From positions 1 to 7,437 of the forward strand of contig VGXH01000082.1 in assembly GCA_016873405.1 (NCBI GenBank): DNA of 7,437 bases, read 5' to 3'. Origin of the DNA: a bacterium (GTDB taxonomy: Bacteria > Krumholzibacteriota > Krumholzibacteria > LZORAL124-64-63). Shown here in pieces: positions 1 through 6,582 of this stretch. A program made the position numbers and the translations under genes. Under the pieces are notes generated by a model. The model searched no databases, had not been told where the DNA came from, and saw nothing but the letters and a program-made list of their open reading frames with translations. How positions within the stretch are numbered: position 1 is the first letter of the stretch; every line of letters begins with the position of its first letter.

Positions 1-491
1 GGGGCGCCGATCCGCGCCGCGCCGCTGCCGTACACGCGCGCGGCGGCCGCGGGCAGTTCCGGCCAGGCGGCCTCGAGCGCGGCCACGCGGTTCCGCAGGC
101 GCTCGGCCAGGGGCGCGCGTCCGTGCGCCTCGGCCCACGCCAACTGGAGCAGCGCGATCTCGCGCTCGCCCAGCAGCTTCCGCTCCTCGCAAAGGCGATT
201 CCGCTCACGCTCCGCCTCGGGGTCGTCCGACTTCACGGCGGCCAGCGAGGCCAGCGCCTCGCGTTCGGCGGCCAGAAACGCCCGGATGTCGGGCAGGACG
301 CTGTCGCGCCAGGCCGCCAGGGCGGGATCGACGGCGTCGGCGGGCGTCACGGGGTCCATCGCGGCCTCCCGGTCCGGAGTGGGCAGCGCCGCCGGCGACG
401 GCTGATCCACGGCACCGGCGAGGGCGGGCAGCGCTGCGGCCAGACTGGCCAGGACGGCGGCCGCGAGGGCCGTAAGGCGGATTCGTGACAT
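1..491 (-). CDS. Exported protein of unknown function, N-terminal part (runs off window edge)
   Basis: I do not recognise this protein. An open frame runs from an ATG at 491 leftward to the window edge, giving 163 residues without a stop, so the C-terminus is missing. A GGGAG Shine-Dalgarno-like stretch lies 8 nt upstream of the ATG. The first ~27 residues form a clear Sec signal peptide: MSRIR, then a long Ala/Leu core, then a PALAGA cleavage region. A Pro/Ala-rich linker follows to about residue 50. From about 55 the chain is Glu/Arg/Leu/Ala-rich and probably helical or coiled coil (for example AEREALASLAAVK), with a single Cys near residue 100. It is probably periplasmic or outer-surface. 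It is divergent from the sigma factor gene, sharing a 178-nt intergenic region, so it could be a target or partner of that system, but only position suggests this. The frame and signal peptide are seen directly; the role is unknown. Confidence 0.72.
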   Translation of the reverse strand, partial: MSRIRLTALAAAVLASLAAALPALAGAVDQPSPAALPTPDREAAMDPVTPADAVDPALAAWRDSVLPDIRAFLAAEREALASLAAVKSDDPEAERERNRLCEERKLLGEREIALLQLAWAEAHGRAPLAERLRNRVAALEAAWPELPAAAARVYGSGAARIGA

Positions 492-608
492 GATCACCAC
501 TCCCGGTCGTTGCCCGTTGCGGACGCGGCAGGCCGCCGCTCCCTCCACTGATGTTAACGCAATCCGGCACCGGAATCCGACACGAAATCCACCCATCTTG
601 CTCGGGCA

Positions 609-637
609 TTGCCCGGCGGCCCGGCGAGCGGTAGACT
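609..637 (+). promoter_or_regulatory. Candidate sigma70-type promoter for the ECF sigma factor-kinase genes
   Basis: TTGCCC (609-614) and TAGACT (632-637) are separated by exactly 17 nt, each matching 4 of 6 bases of the -35 and -10 consensus. Transcription would begin near 643-645, leaving a leader of about 25 nt with the GGAGG ribosome site before the ATG at 670. This placement also argues against the upstream ATG at 490 as a start. It was found by eye; a 4/6 plus 4/6 match can occur by chance, though it stands out in such GC-rich DNA. Confidence 0.4.
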
Positions 638-658
638 CGGGTGACCGGCAACGACCGC

Positions 659-663
659 GGAGG
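659..663 (+). promoter_or_regulatory. Shine-Dalgarno site that decides the sigma factor start
   Basis: GGAGG at 659-663 lies 6 nt before the ATG at 670, ideal spacing. It fixes the start there although the same frame is open back to an ATG at 490. The extra 60 upstream residues do not resemble sigma factor sequence. Confidence 0.75.
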
Positions 664-669
664 CTCGCC

Positions 670-1245
670 ATGGACCCGAGGCCCGACATCACCTCGCTGC
701 TGCGGAGCGCCCGGGCCGGCGGCGCGGCCGAGCTCGAGGCGCTGCTCCCGCTGGTCTACGACGAGCTGCGCCTCATCGCGCGCCGGCATCGTCGGCGTGA
801 GGGCGCCGATCCCACCTTGAACACGACCGCCGTCGTCCACGAGGCGTATCTGCGCCTGTTCGGCCCGCGCGAGGCCGACTTCCAGGACCGGCGTCACTTC
901 TATGCCGTGGCCAGCCTGGCGATGCGGCACCTGCTGCGCGACGGCGCGCGGCGGCGGCTGGCCGCCCGGCGCGGCGAGGGCGCCGACCACACCGGATTGA
1001 CCGGGCACGAACCGGCCGTCGAACCGCGGCTGGAGCTGCTCCTGGCCGTCGACCAGGCGCTCGATCGCCTGCGCGGGCTAGAGCCGCGGCTGGCCGAGGT
1101 CGTCGAGCTGCGGTACTTCGGCGGCCTGACGGTGCCCGAGATCGCCGAGTTGCTGGCCGTGACCACGCGCACGGTCGAGCGCGACTGGCAGCGCGCGCGG
1201 GCGCTGCTGAGCCTGTCGCTGGCCGACGACGGTCGGGTCCCATGA
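670..1245 (+). CDS. ECF-type RNA polymerase sigma factor (TIGR02999 / ECF43-like), kinase-linked
   Basis: This 191-residue protein is a sigma70-family ECF factor that would direct RNA polymerase to a dedicated promoter set. Region 2 spans about residues 20-100: YDELRLIARRH (30-40), then VVHEAYLRLF (55-64), then HFYAVASLAMRHLLRD (76-91), the promoter-melting part. Region 4 spans about 125-185, with a helix-turn-helix at 153-180 (LTVPEIAELL then TTRTVERDWQRA). The RDW signature and the helical spacing are typical of the TIGR02999 subfamily found in planctomycetes, acidobacteria and related phyla. Residues N51-T52-T53-A54 stand where most ECF factors have the acidic DAED used to contact core polymerase. 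No anti-sigma gene is adjacent; instead the stop codon overlaps the kinase start (ATGA), implying translational coupling. Threonines T49, T52 and T53 are candidate phosphorylation sites by analogy with Vibrio EcfP. The family is sure; activation by phosphorylation is inference. Confidence 0.94.
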   Translation: MDPRPDITSLLRSARAGGAAELEALLPLVYDELRLIARRHRRREGADPTLNTTAVVHEAYLRLFGPREADFQDRRHFYAVASLAMRHLLRDGARRRLAARRGEGADHTGLTGHEPAVEPRLELLLAVDQALDRLRGLEPRLAEVVELRYFGGLTVPEIAELLAVTTRTVERDWQRARALLSLSLADDGRVP

Positions 1246-3299
1246 GCGGCCTGCCTGACGACCCGCGGCTGCGCGAGGAACTTCTCGGCGAGCTGGACGC
1301 CCTGCTGGAATCGGCCGACGATGCGAGGCAGGCGCGGTTGGACGCGTTGCGCGCCGACCGGCCCGAGCTCGCCGCCGCGTTGGCGGCGCTGCTGGCGGCC
1401 GACCGGCGCTTCGGCGGCTTCCTTGAGGAACCCCTCGGCAACTGGGCGGGCGCGCTGGTCCCCGGACCTGACGCTGGTGGTTCTTCGTTCGAAGGTCGCA
1501 TCCTCGGCGCTTGGCGCCTTGGTCCGCTGCTGGGCGCAGGCGGCATGGGCCTGGTCCACGTCGCCGAGCGCTGCGCCGGCGACTTCGCCCAGAGCGCGGC
1601 GGTCAAGGTGCTGGCGCGCAGCGACGTGCACGGCGATCTGGCGGCGCGGTTCAGGCGCGAGCGGGCGATCCTGGCGCGCCTGACCCACCCGGGCATCACC
1701 CGCCTGCTGGACGGCGGCGTCAGCGATGACGGCTGGCCGTGGTTCGCGCTGGAGTTGGTGCAGGGCGCGCCGCTCACCGACCACTGTCGCGAGCGGGCGG
1801 CCGACGTGCGGATGCGGCTGCGCCTGATTCGTCAGGTCGCCGATGCGGTGGCCCACGCGCATCGCCACCTGATCGTGCACGGCGACCTCAAGCCGTCGAA
1901 CATCCTCGTCGACGACGACGGCTGCGTGAAGTTGCTGGACTTCGGGATCGCCAAGCTCCTGGCCGACGACGACGGCGCGGACCTGACGCTGGCCGGGCGG
2001 CGGCCGTTCACCCCTCGTTACGCCGCGCCCGAGCAGGTGACCGGCGGCGCGATCACGACGGCCACGGACATCTACGCGCTCGGCGCGGTGCTCTACGAGT
2101 TGCTGTGCGGCCGGTCGCCGCATGGAGGGAAGGACGTCCCCGAGCATGAACTGCTGCGCGCGGCGGCGGAGCTGGATCCGGCGCCGTTGACGCGAGCGGC
2201 GCGCGACGCCGTCGCGGACGCGGCAGGCGTCGGCGTCGTCGTCGAACTCGGGCGCGACCGGCTGCTGGCCGGCGACCTGCAGAACATCGTGGCGCGCTGC
2301 CTGGCCAAGGATCCGGCGGGCCGCTATGCGTCGGTCGACGCCCTGCTTGACGACCTGCGTCGCGCCGAGGCCGGCGAGCCGGTGCAGGCGCGGCCGCCCT
2401 CGCGCCGGTACGTGCTGGCGAAGTTGGTGCGGCGCAACCGCGTGGCCGTCGCGGCGGGAGCGCTGGTGCTCGTCGCCCTGGTGGGAGGACTGGCGACGAC
2501 CGCTTGGCAGGCGCGCCGCGCCGCGCGCGAAGCCGCGCGCGCGGAGCAGGCGCGCGCGTTCCTCCTGGACCTCTTCGCGGCGGCCGACCCCTCCGCCACG
2601 CCGGGGCGCGAGGTGACCGCACGGGAGATCCTGCGGCGTGGCGCGGGCGATCTGCGCGGCAAGCTCGCCGAGCAGCCGGCGCTGCGCGCCGAACTGCTGG
2701 TGACGGTGGGCGAACTGCTGCGCCTGGTCGGCGCCCACGCCGACGCCGACACGGTGCTGGGCGAGGCGCTGACGCAGGCCGAGGCTGTCCACGGCCCGTG
2801 GTCGCCGGCGGTGGCGCGGGTGGCCGACGCGCTGGGCGGCGTCGTCTACGAGCTCGGCCGGTTCGAGCGCGCCGAGGCCCTGTACCGCCGTGCCCTGGCG
2901 ATCCACGAGCGCGCCCACGGACGCCGCCACGTGGCCACGGCGGCGTCTCTGGCCAATCTCGCCGGCGTTCTGAGCCAGGCCGGCGACCCGGCCGCCAGCG
3001 AGGGCCTGTATCGCGAAGTGCTGGCCATCGACCTGGAGCTGCTCGGCCCCGACGACCCGGCGATCGGGACCGACCTGAACAACCTCGCCGTCTGCCTGTA
3101 CCGCGCCGGGCGCGCCGCCGAGGCCGATTCGCGCGGCTCGGCGAATCGCACGCGGACGTGGCCACCAGCCTGCACAACCGCGCCGCGGTGCTGGTGGATC
3201 TCGGTCAGGCCGCCCAGGCCGAAACCCACTTCCGGGAGGCGCTGGCGATCCGTCGCCGTCTGTATCCGCAGGGACATTTCGACATCGCCGGCACGTTGA
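1242..3299 (+). CDS. Membrane-anchored Ser/Thr protein kinase with TPR tail (frame-shifted within the TPRs)
   Basis: This is a Hanks-type (PknB-like) kinase, probably phosphorylating the overlapping sigma factor. The ATG at 1242 overlaps the sigma factor TGA. Residues 1-85 are a helical lead-in. The kinase domain covers about 88-375: glycine loop LGAGGMG (97-103), ATP-anchoring K122, alpha-C E140, catalytic loop HGDLKPSN (213-220, Asp215 and Asn220 present), DFG (233-235), activation segment with T249 and T257, and APE (262-264). The catalytic residues look complete. HGD replaces HRD, making it a non-RD kinase. A single membrane helix lies at about 401-420 after a basic RRNR stop, so the kinase is cytoplasmic and the C-terminus is outside. 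TPR units of 42 residues begin at about 488. After D629 the frame is wrong: the last ~57 residues (Arg/Pro/Trp-rich) are junk ending at TGA 3297-3299, while the true continuation is at 3128-3967. The intended protein would be about 915-920 residues. As read here it keeps the kinase and membrane helix but has fewer than half its TPRs. Confidence 0.92.
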   Translation: MSGLPDDPRLREELLGELDALLESADDARQARLDALRADRPELAAALAALLAADRRFGGFLEEPLGNWAGALVPGPDAGGSSFEGRILGAWRLGPLLGAGGMGLVHVAERCAGDFAQSAAVKVLARSDVHGDLAARFRRERAILARLTHPGITRLLDGGVSDDGWPWFALELVQGAPLTDHCRERAADVRMRLRLIRQVADAVAHAHRHLIVHGDLKPSNILVDDDGCVKLLDFGIAKLLADDDGADLTLAGRRPFTPRYAAPEQVTGGAITTATDIYALGAVLYELLCGRSPHGGKDVPEHELLRAAAELDPAPLTRAARDAVADAAGVGVVVELGRDRLLAGDLQNIVARCLAKDPAGRYASVDALLDDLRRAEAGEPVQARPPSRRYVLAKLVRRNRVAVAAGALVLVALVGGLATTAWQARRAAREAARAEQARAFLLDLFAAADPSATPGREVTAREILRRGAGDLRGKLAEQPALRAELLVTVGELLRLVGAHADADTVLGEALTQAEAVHGPWSPAVARVADALGGVVYELGRFERAEALYRRALAIHERAHGRRHVATAASLANLAGVLSQAGDPAASEGLYREVLAIDLELLGPDDPAIGTDLNNLAVCLYRAGRAAEADSRGSANRTRTWPPACTTAPRCWWISVRPPRPKPTSGRRWRSVAVCIRRDISTSPAR

Positions 3300-3900
3300 C
3301 GGGCCTCGGATCGCTGCTGCGGGACGAGGGCCGGCTCGACGAGGCGAGGACCTGCCTGGTCGAGGCGGCGGAGATCAACGCGAGCGTCCACAGCGGGCCG
3401 CACCTCGAACTGGGGCGCGGTTACAACGCGCTGGGCATGCTCGCCTACTCGCGCAGCCGATATGAAGAAGCCGCCGAGTGGTTCGCCCGCGCCCACGACG
3501 TGCTCGCGGCGACCATCGGCCCGGACAACAGCGGCACCTTGCGGACCCTCAACAACCAGGCCGTCGTGCTGCACCGCGCCGGCCGTCTGGACGCGTCGCA
3601 GCGCCTGTTCGAGCGCGTGCTCGACGCGCGCCGGCGGCTGGACTGGGACCAGGCGCCGGATCTCGCGCTCGTCGCCAAGGGACTGGGCTGGGTCCTGCTC
3701 GATCGGGGCCGTCTGGCGCGGGCCGACAGCTTCCTGACCGCCGCGCTGGCCACGCTGGAAGCCCATCCCGAATTGGGCCAGGGTCCGCTGGCGGAAGCCC
3801 GCCTGGGCGTGGCGGCCTGCCGCCTGCGGCAGGGGCGCCGCCTGGAGGCCGAGACGCTTGCCGCGCGCGCCACCACGGACCTGGCCGCCATCTACGAGCC
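2700..3900 (+). repeat. Ten-unit TPR array with exact 42-residue period
   Basis: Equivalent positions of the NLA/GLG-type helix A recur at nucleotides 2703, 2829, 2955, 3081, then 3176 (3207 expected), 3302, 3428, 3554, 3680 and 3806. Every step is 126 nt (42 codons) except 3081 to 3176, which is 95 nt. Units read like NLAxxLxxAGRxxEAExLxREALAI followed by a loop such as LGPDDP. The 42-residue spacing is that of kinesin-light-chain-like TPRs (TPR_10/TPR_12), commonly fused to kinases of this type. Such arrays bind peptides or proteins. Here it lies after the membrane helix and so probably in the periplasm as the sensing part. Positions were counted by hand from the two translated frames. Confidence 0.85.
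3125..3148. repeat. 8-bp perfect inverted repeat at the frame break in the kinase gene
   Basis: CGATTCGC (3125-3132) and GCGAATCG (3141-3148) are exact reverse complements separated by 8 nt, forming a GC-rich hairpin. It straddles the point where the reading frame changes and where 31 nt are missing from the TPR period. Such a hairpin can promote deletion during replication, or loss during amplification or assembly. It has no T-run and lies inside coding sequence, so it is unlikely to be a terminator. Confidence 0.6.
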
Positions 3901-3967
3901 CGGTCACGAGATGGTGCGGCGCGGCCGCGACATCCTGCGCGAACTGCGGTCCGGCCGGGAGCGCTGA
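3128..3967 (+). pseudogene. C-terminal TPR part of the kinase, in a shifted frame
   Basis: Reading from TTC at 3128, this frame gives about 279 residues ending at TGA 3965-3967. It continues the 42-residue TPR units of the kinase: ARLGESHADVATSLHNRA, then REALAIRRRLYP, YNALGMLAYSRSRYEEAAEW and so on through about six units, then a helical end ELRSGRER. It has no convincing start of its own: the frame is open upstream only as an Arg/Gly-rich shadow of the kinase gene, and the first plausible internal start is a GTG at 3158 inside a repeat without a ribosome site. It is therefore the displaced tail of the gene starting at 1242, not a separate gene. The displacement equals one missing base modulo 3, and the repeat period shows about 31 nt are absent. 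It could be a true mutation or an artefact of sequencing or assembly. If real, these units are not joined to the kinase. Confidence 0.85.
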
Positions 3968-4092
3968 TCGGCCGCGCTGCCGGGCGCATGTCGGGTTCGG
4001 CGCCGCGAATGCGTTATTCCCATCGAGAACCCCATCGGCCCGCGGTGGCACCGCCGGCGCGAGGATCGTCCCCGACCGGAACGAGGTGGCGC

Positions 4093-6546
4093 ATGAACTC
4101 CCGGCGCGAGCGAGCGGCCGCCTTCCGCGGCCTGTACGTCCTTCTGCTGGCCCTGGCCTGGGCGCCGGCCCCGTGGGCGCCGCGCGCCGGCGCGGCGCAG
4201 ATGGACGGCGACCTGTGGGTCACCGACGGCGACGTGGCCGCGCTGGCCGCCGACGCGGGGACCCTCTACCTGGGCGGCAACTTCCGCGTCGTGGCCCCGC
4301 CGACGGGCGCCCTGGTGGCGATCGCCGCCGGCAGCGGCGCGCCGCTGACCGCGCTCGGCCGGGTCACCTATCCCATCGCCACCGGCGGCGGCGTGCACGC
4401 CGCGGTGCCGGACGGCGCGGGCGGCTGGTACGCCGCCGGTCAATTCTCCTTCGCCGATGGCCTGGAGCGCCGCAACCTGGTGCACGTGCTGGCCGACGGC
4501 ACCGTCGATGCGGCCTGGAATCCCAACACCAACGGCCTGGTCCGCGCCATCACGCGCCTGGGCGCGACCGTCTATGTTGGCGGCGACTTCTCGCAGGTCA
4601 ACGGCGCCGCGCGCGCGAGGCTGGCCGCGCTGGACGCCGCCAGCGGCGCGCTTCTGGCCTGGAATCCGGCCCCCAACGGGAACATCCACAGCCTGGTCGC
4701 CGGCGCCGCGCACGTCTACGCGGGCGGCTGGTTCAGCACCATCGGCGGGCAGGCCCGCGGGCGCCTGGCCGCGCTCGATCCGGAATCGGGGGCGCCGACC
4801 GCCTGGAATCCGGCGGGCAACGGCCCGGTCTACGCGCTGGTGATCGATGGCGCGCGGCTGTTCGCCGGCGGCGGCTTCACCAGCCTGGGCGGGCAGACGC
4901 GGAACTACGCCGCGTGCTTCACCCTGGACACCGGCGCGCTCACCACCTGGGCGCCCACGCCGAACGCCACCGTGCGGGCGCTGGCGCCGGCCGGCGGGGT
5001 CGTCTACCTGGGCGGCGAGTTCACCGGCATCGGCGGCACGGCGCGCGCCTACCTCGGCGCGGTCAACGACGACGCGTTCGGCGCGCGCACGGGCTGGAAT
5101 CCCGCGGCCGACCACTTCGTCCACGCCCTGGCCGTCATGGGTCCGACGGTCTTCGCCGGCGGGCAATTCGCCACTGTCGGCGGGCTGCCGCGCCGGCGGC
5201 TGGCCGCGCTCGACGCGGTCAGCGGCGCGCCCACCGGTTGGACCAGCCAGGCGACGGGCACCGTGAGAGTGCTCGCGCTCGACGGTGCCACGCTCACGGC
5301 CGCCGGTTCGTTCGCCGGCGTCGGCGGCGTTCTGCGGCAGAACCTGGCGGCGCTGGACCTGGCGACGGGCGCCGCCACGGCCTGGGATCCGCAGGCGAAC
5401 GCCTGGGTCTACGCCATCGCGCCGCTGCCGACGGGCATCGTGGTGGGCGGGACGTTCACCGCGCTGGGCGGCTCGGCGCGCAGCCATCTCGGGCAGGTCG
5501 ACGCGGTCACCGGCGCCGCGACGGCCTGGAACCCTTCGCCGTCGAACCTGATCCACGCGTTGGCCACGGCGGGCGACCGGCTCTACGCCGCCGGCGCGTT
5601 CACCACCGTGGCGGGCGCGGCGCGCGAGCGCCTGGCGTCGTTCACGGCGGCGACGCTGGAGTTGACCGACTGGAATCCGGGAGCGGACAACGCGGTGCTG
5701 GACATCCTGCCCGCCGGTGACGTGGTGTACGTCGGCGGCCAGTTCGCCACCGCCGGCGGCGCGGCGCGGCCGCGCGTCGCCGCCCTGGACGCCGCGACCG
5801 GCGCCGCCACTTCGTTCGCCTGCCAGGTTGCGGGCGACGTGCGCGGGCTGCTGCGGCAGGGCGGCCTGCTGTACTGCGTCGGCGACCTGACGCAGGCGGA
5901 CGGCCTGCCGCGCAACCGGGCGGCGGCGCTGGACGCCACGACGGGCGCCGTGCAGCCGTGGTCGCCGGTCTGCTCCACGGTCGCCTGCGAGGATATCGTG
6001 GCGCTGGGCGGACTGCTGTGGCTCGGCGGCTGGCACTACAACGTCAACGGCACGATCGGCACGGCCTATCTGGGCGCGGTCGACGCGGCCGGGGCGACGG
6101 CTACGTCCTGGCTGCCCTACGCGGAAGGCCCCGTGCGCGACCTGCTCGTCGTCGGCCAGACGCTGTACGTCGCGGGGAACTTCGGGAACCTCGGCCGCCA
6201 GCCCCACAGCGGGGTGGCGGGCGTCGCGCTCGGCACGGCGGCCGCCGTGGGCGCAGGCCCCGGCGGCGGCGGCGCGCTGGCGCTGTCCGCGTATCCCAAT
6301 CCCGCCTCGGGCGCCGTCACGGTGTCGTTCTCCCGCCCACTGAACGGCGACGTGGTGGCCGAGGTCTTCGACCTGGCCGGACGGCGGGTGCGGCGTCTGA
6401 CCGTCGGCGGCGGCGCGGCGGGCTCGCAGGAACTGGCGTGGGACGGTCGCGACCAGCGCGGCGCGCCCGTCGCAACGGGAACGTACCTGCTGCGCCTGAA
6501 TGCCCGCGAGGGGACGGGCACGGCGAAGATCCTGGTCGCTCGGTGA
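4093..6546 (+). CDS. Secreted 14-repeat beta-propeller-like protein with C-terminal FlgD-like Ig domain
   Basis: This 817-residue exported protein starts at ATG 4093, with GAGG at 4083-4086 (6 nt spacing). A signal peptide follows: MNSRRER, a Leu/Ala core, then cleavage near RAGAA-Q (residues 32-36). Residues ~45-720 hold 14 repeats of 48 residues of the form (V/L)Y(V/A)GG(x)F(x3)GG(x2)R(x2)LAALD(x2)(S/T)G(x2)T(x)WNP(x2)N(x)(V/I)(x)AL. They resemble delta-60/PQQ-like propeller blades seen in large surface proteins of Bacteroidota, Eisenbacteria and similar groups. Cysteines are confined to C275 and to C577, C595, C627 and C632, so late blades may carry disulfides. Residues ~729-817 form a FlgD-type Ig or T9SS-like sorting domain: YPNP at 734-737, VAEVFDLAGRRVRRL, WDGRDQRG, GTYLLRL. 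This suggests secretion or surface attachment. It lies 125 nt after the kinase gene with no clear promoter or terminator, so it may be co-transcribed. No catalytic motif was seen; binding or adhesion is a guess. Confidence 0.88.
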   Translation: MNSRRERAAAFRGLYVLLLALAWAPAPWAPRAGAAQMDGDLWVTDGDVAALAADAGTLYLGGNFRVVAPPTGALVAIAAGSGAPLTALGRVTYPIATGGGVHAAVPDGAGGWYAAGQFSFADGLERRNLVHVLADGTVDAAWNPNTNGLVRAITRLGATVYVGGDFSQVNGAARARLAALDAASGALLAWNPAPNGNIHSLVAGAAHVYAGGWFSTIGGQARGRLAALDPESGAPTAWNPAGNGPVYALVIDGARLFAGGGFTSLGGQTRNYAACFTLDTGALTTWAPTPNATVRALAPAGGVVYLGGEFTGIGGTARAYLGAVNDDAFGARTGWNPAADHFVHALAVMGPTVFAGGQFATVGGLPRRRLAALDAVSGAPTGWTSQATGTVRVLALDGATLTAAGSFAGVGGVLRQNLAALDLATGAATAWDPQANAWVYAIAPLPTGIVVGGTFTALGGSARSHLGQVDAVTGAATAWNPSPSNLIHALATAGDRLYAAGAFTTVAGAARERLASFTAATLELTDWNPGADNAVLDILPAGDVVYVGGQFATAGGAARPRVAALDAATGAATSFACQVAGDVRGLLRQGGLLYCVGDLTQADGLPRNRAAALDATTGAVQPWSPVCSTVACEDIVALGGLLWLGGWHYNVNGTIGTAYLGAVDAAGATATSWLPYAEGPVRDLLVVGQTLYVAGNFGNLGRQPHSGVAGVALGTAAAVGAGPGGGGALALSAYPNPASGAVTVSFSRPLNGDVVAEVFDLAGRRVRRLTVGGGAAGSQELAWDGRDQRGAPVATGTYLLRLNAREGTGTAKILVAR
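4267..6270 (+). repeat. Fourteen tandem 48-residue (144-nt) propeller-blade repeats
   Basis: The (V/L)YxGGxF motif begins at residues 59, 112, 160, 208, 256, 304, 353, 401, 449, 497, 545, 593, 642 and 691. Spacing is 48 in nine of thirteen steps, 49 in three, and 53 in the first. WNP or a variant (WAP, WTS, WDP, WSP, WLP) sits about 30 residues after most of these. The first unit (no WNP) and the last are degenerate, as expected where chain ends close a propeller. Seven blades is a common propeller size, so 14 units suggest two seven-bladed rings; this is inferred from the count alone. The repeats are diverged at DNA level, with no long identical runs noticed. Confidence 0.85.
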
Positions 6547-6559
6547 GGCGAAGGGAACG

Positions 6560-6580
6560 CGGCGTACGCCGGTGTCCGGC
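6560..6580. terminator. Weak candidate hairpins between convergent genes
   Basis: The 36-nt gap between the propeller stop (6546) and the Rrf2 stop (6583) holds a perfect 12-bp palindrome CGGCGTACGCCG (6560-6571). It overlaps a stem-loop GCCGG-TGT-CCGGC (6568-6580). These could act as a shared two-way terminator for the convergent genes. Neither is followed by a T-run on either strand, so ordinary intrinsic termination is not supported. Confidence 0.25.
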
Positions 6581-6582
6581 TC

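Noticed and set aside
551..556. TAACAT (minus strand) as a firm -10 for the leftward exported protein
   Set aside because: No acceptable -35 sequence lies 16-18 nt upstream of it, so it is kept only as part of a low-interest observation.
490..669. In-frame ATG at 490 extending the sigma factor by 60 residues
   Set aside because: The added residues are Arg/Pro-rich and unlike sigma factors. The GGAGG site and promoter both point to ATG 670, and the region holds the start signals of the divergent gene.
900..2930. 676-residue open frame on the minus strand opposite the sigma factor and kinase genes
   Set aside because: It is a high-GC shadow: Arg/Gly/Ala/Gln-rich with no recognisable domain, lying opposite well-conserved kinase motifs.
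3105..3135. Programmed -1 ribosomal frameshift in the kinase gene, using the hairpin as stimulator
   Set aside because: A -1 shift would reach the correct frame, but there is no slippery heptamer upstream of the hairpin. Ten residues of a strictly periodic repeat would still be missing, which a deletion explains and a frameshift does not.
4042..4054. GCGGT-GGC-ACCGC hairpin between the kinase and propeller genes as a terminator
   Set aside because: The stem is only 5 bp with no T-run; such hairpins are frequent by chance at this GC content.
3988..4092. Earlier ATG codons (3988, 4009) as starts of the propeller protein
   Set aside because: They lack a good ribosome site and would put a hydrophilic, Pro/Arg-rich stretch before the signal peptide, which begins at ATG 4093.
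3904..6207. 767-residue open frame on the minus strand opposite the propeller gene
   Set aside because: Its repetitive look mirrors the 144-nt repeats on the other strand; the composition is Arg/Gly-rich with no signal peptide or family motif.
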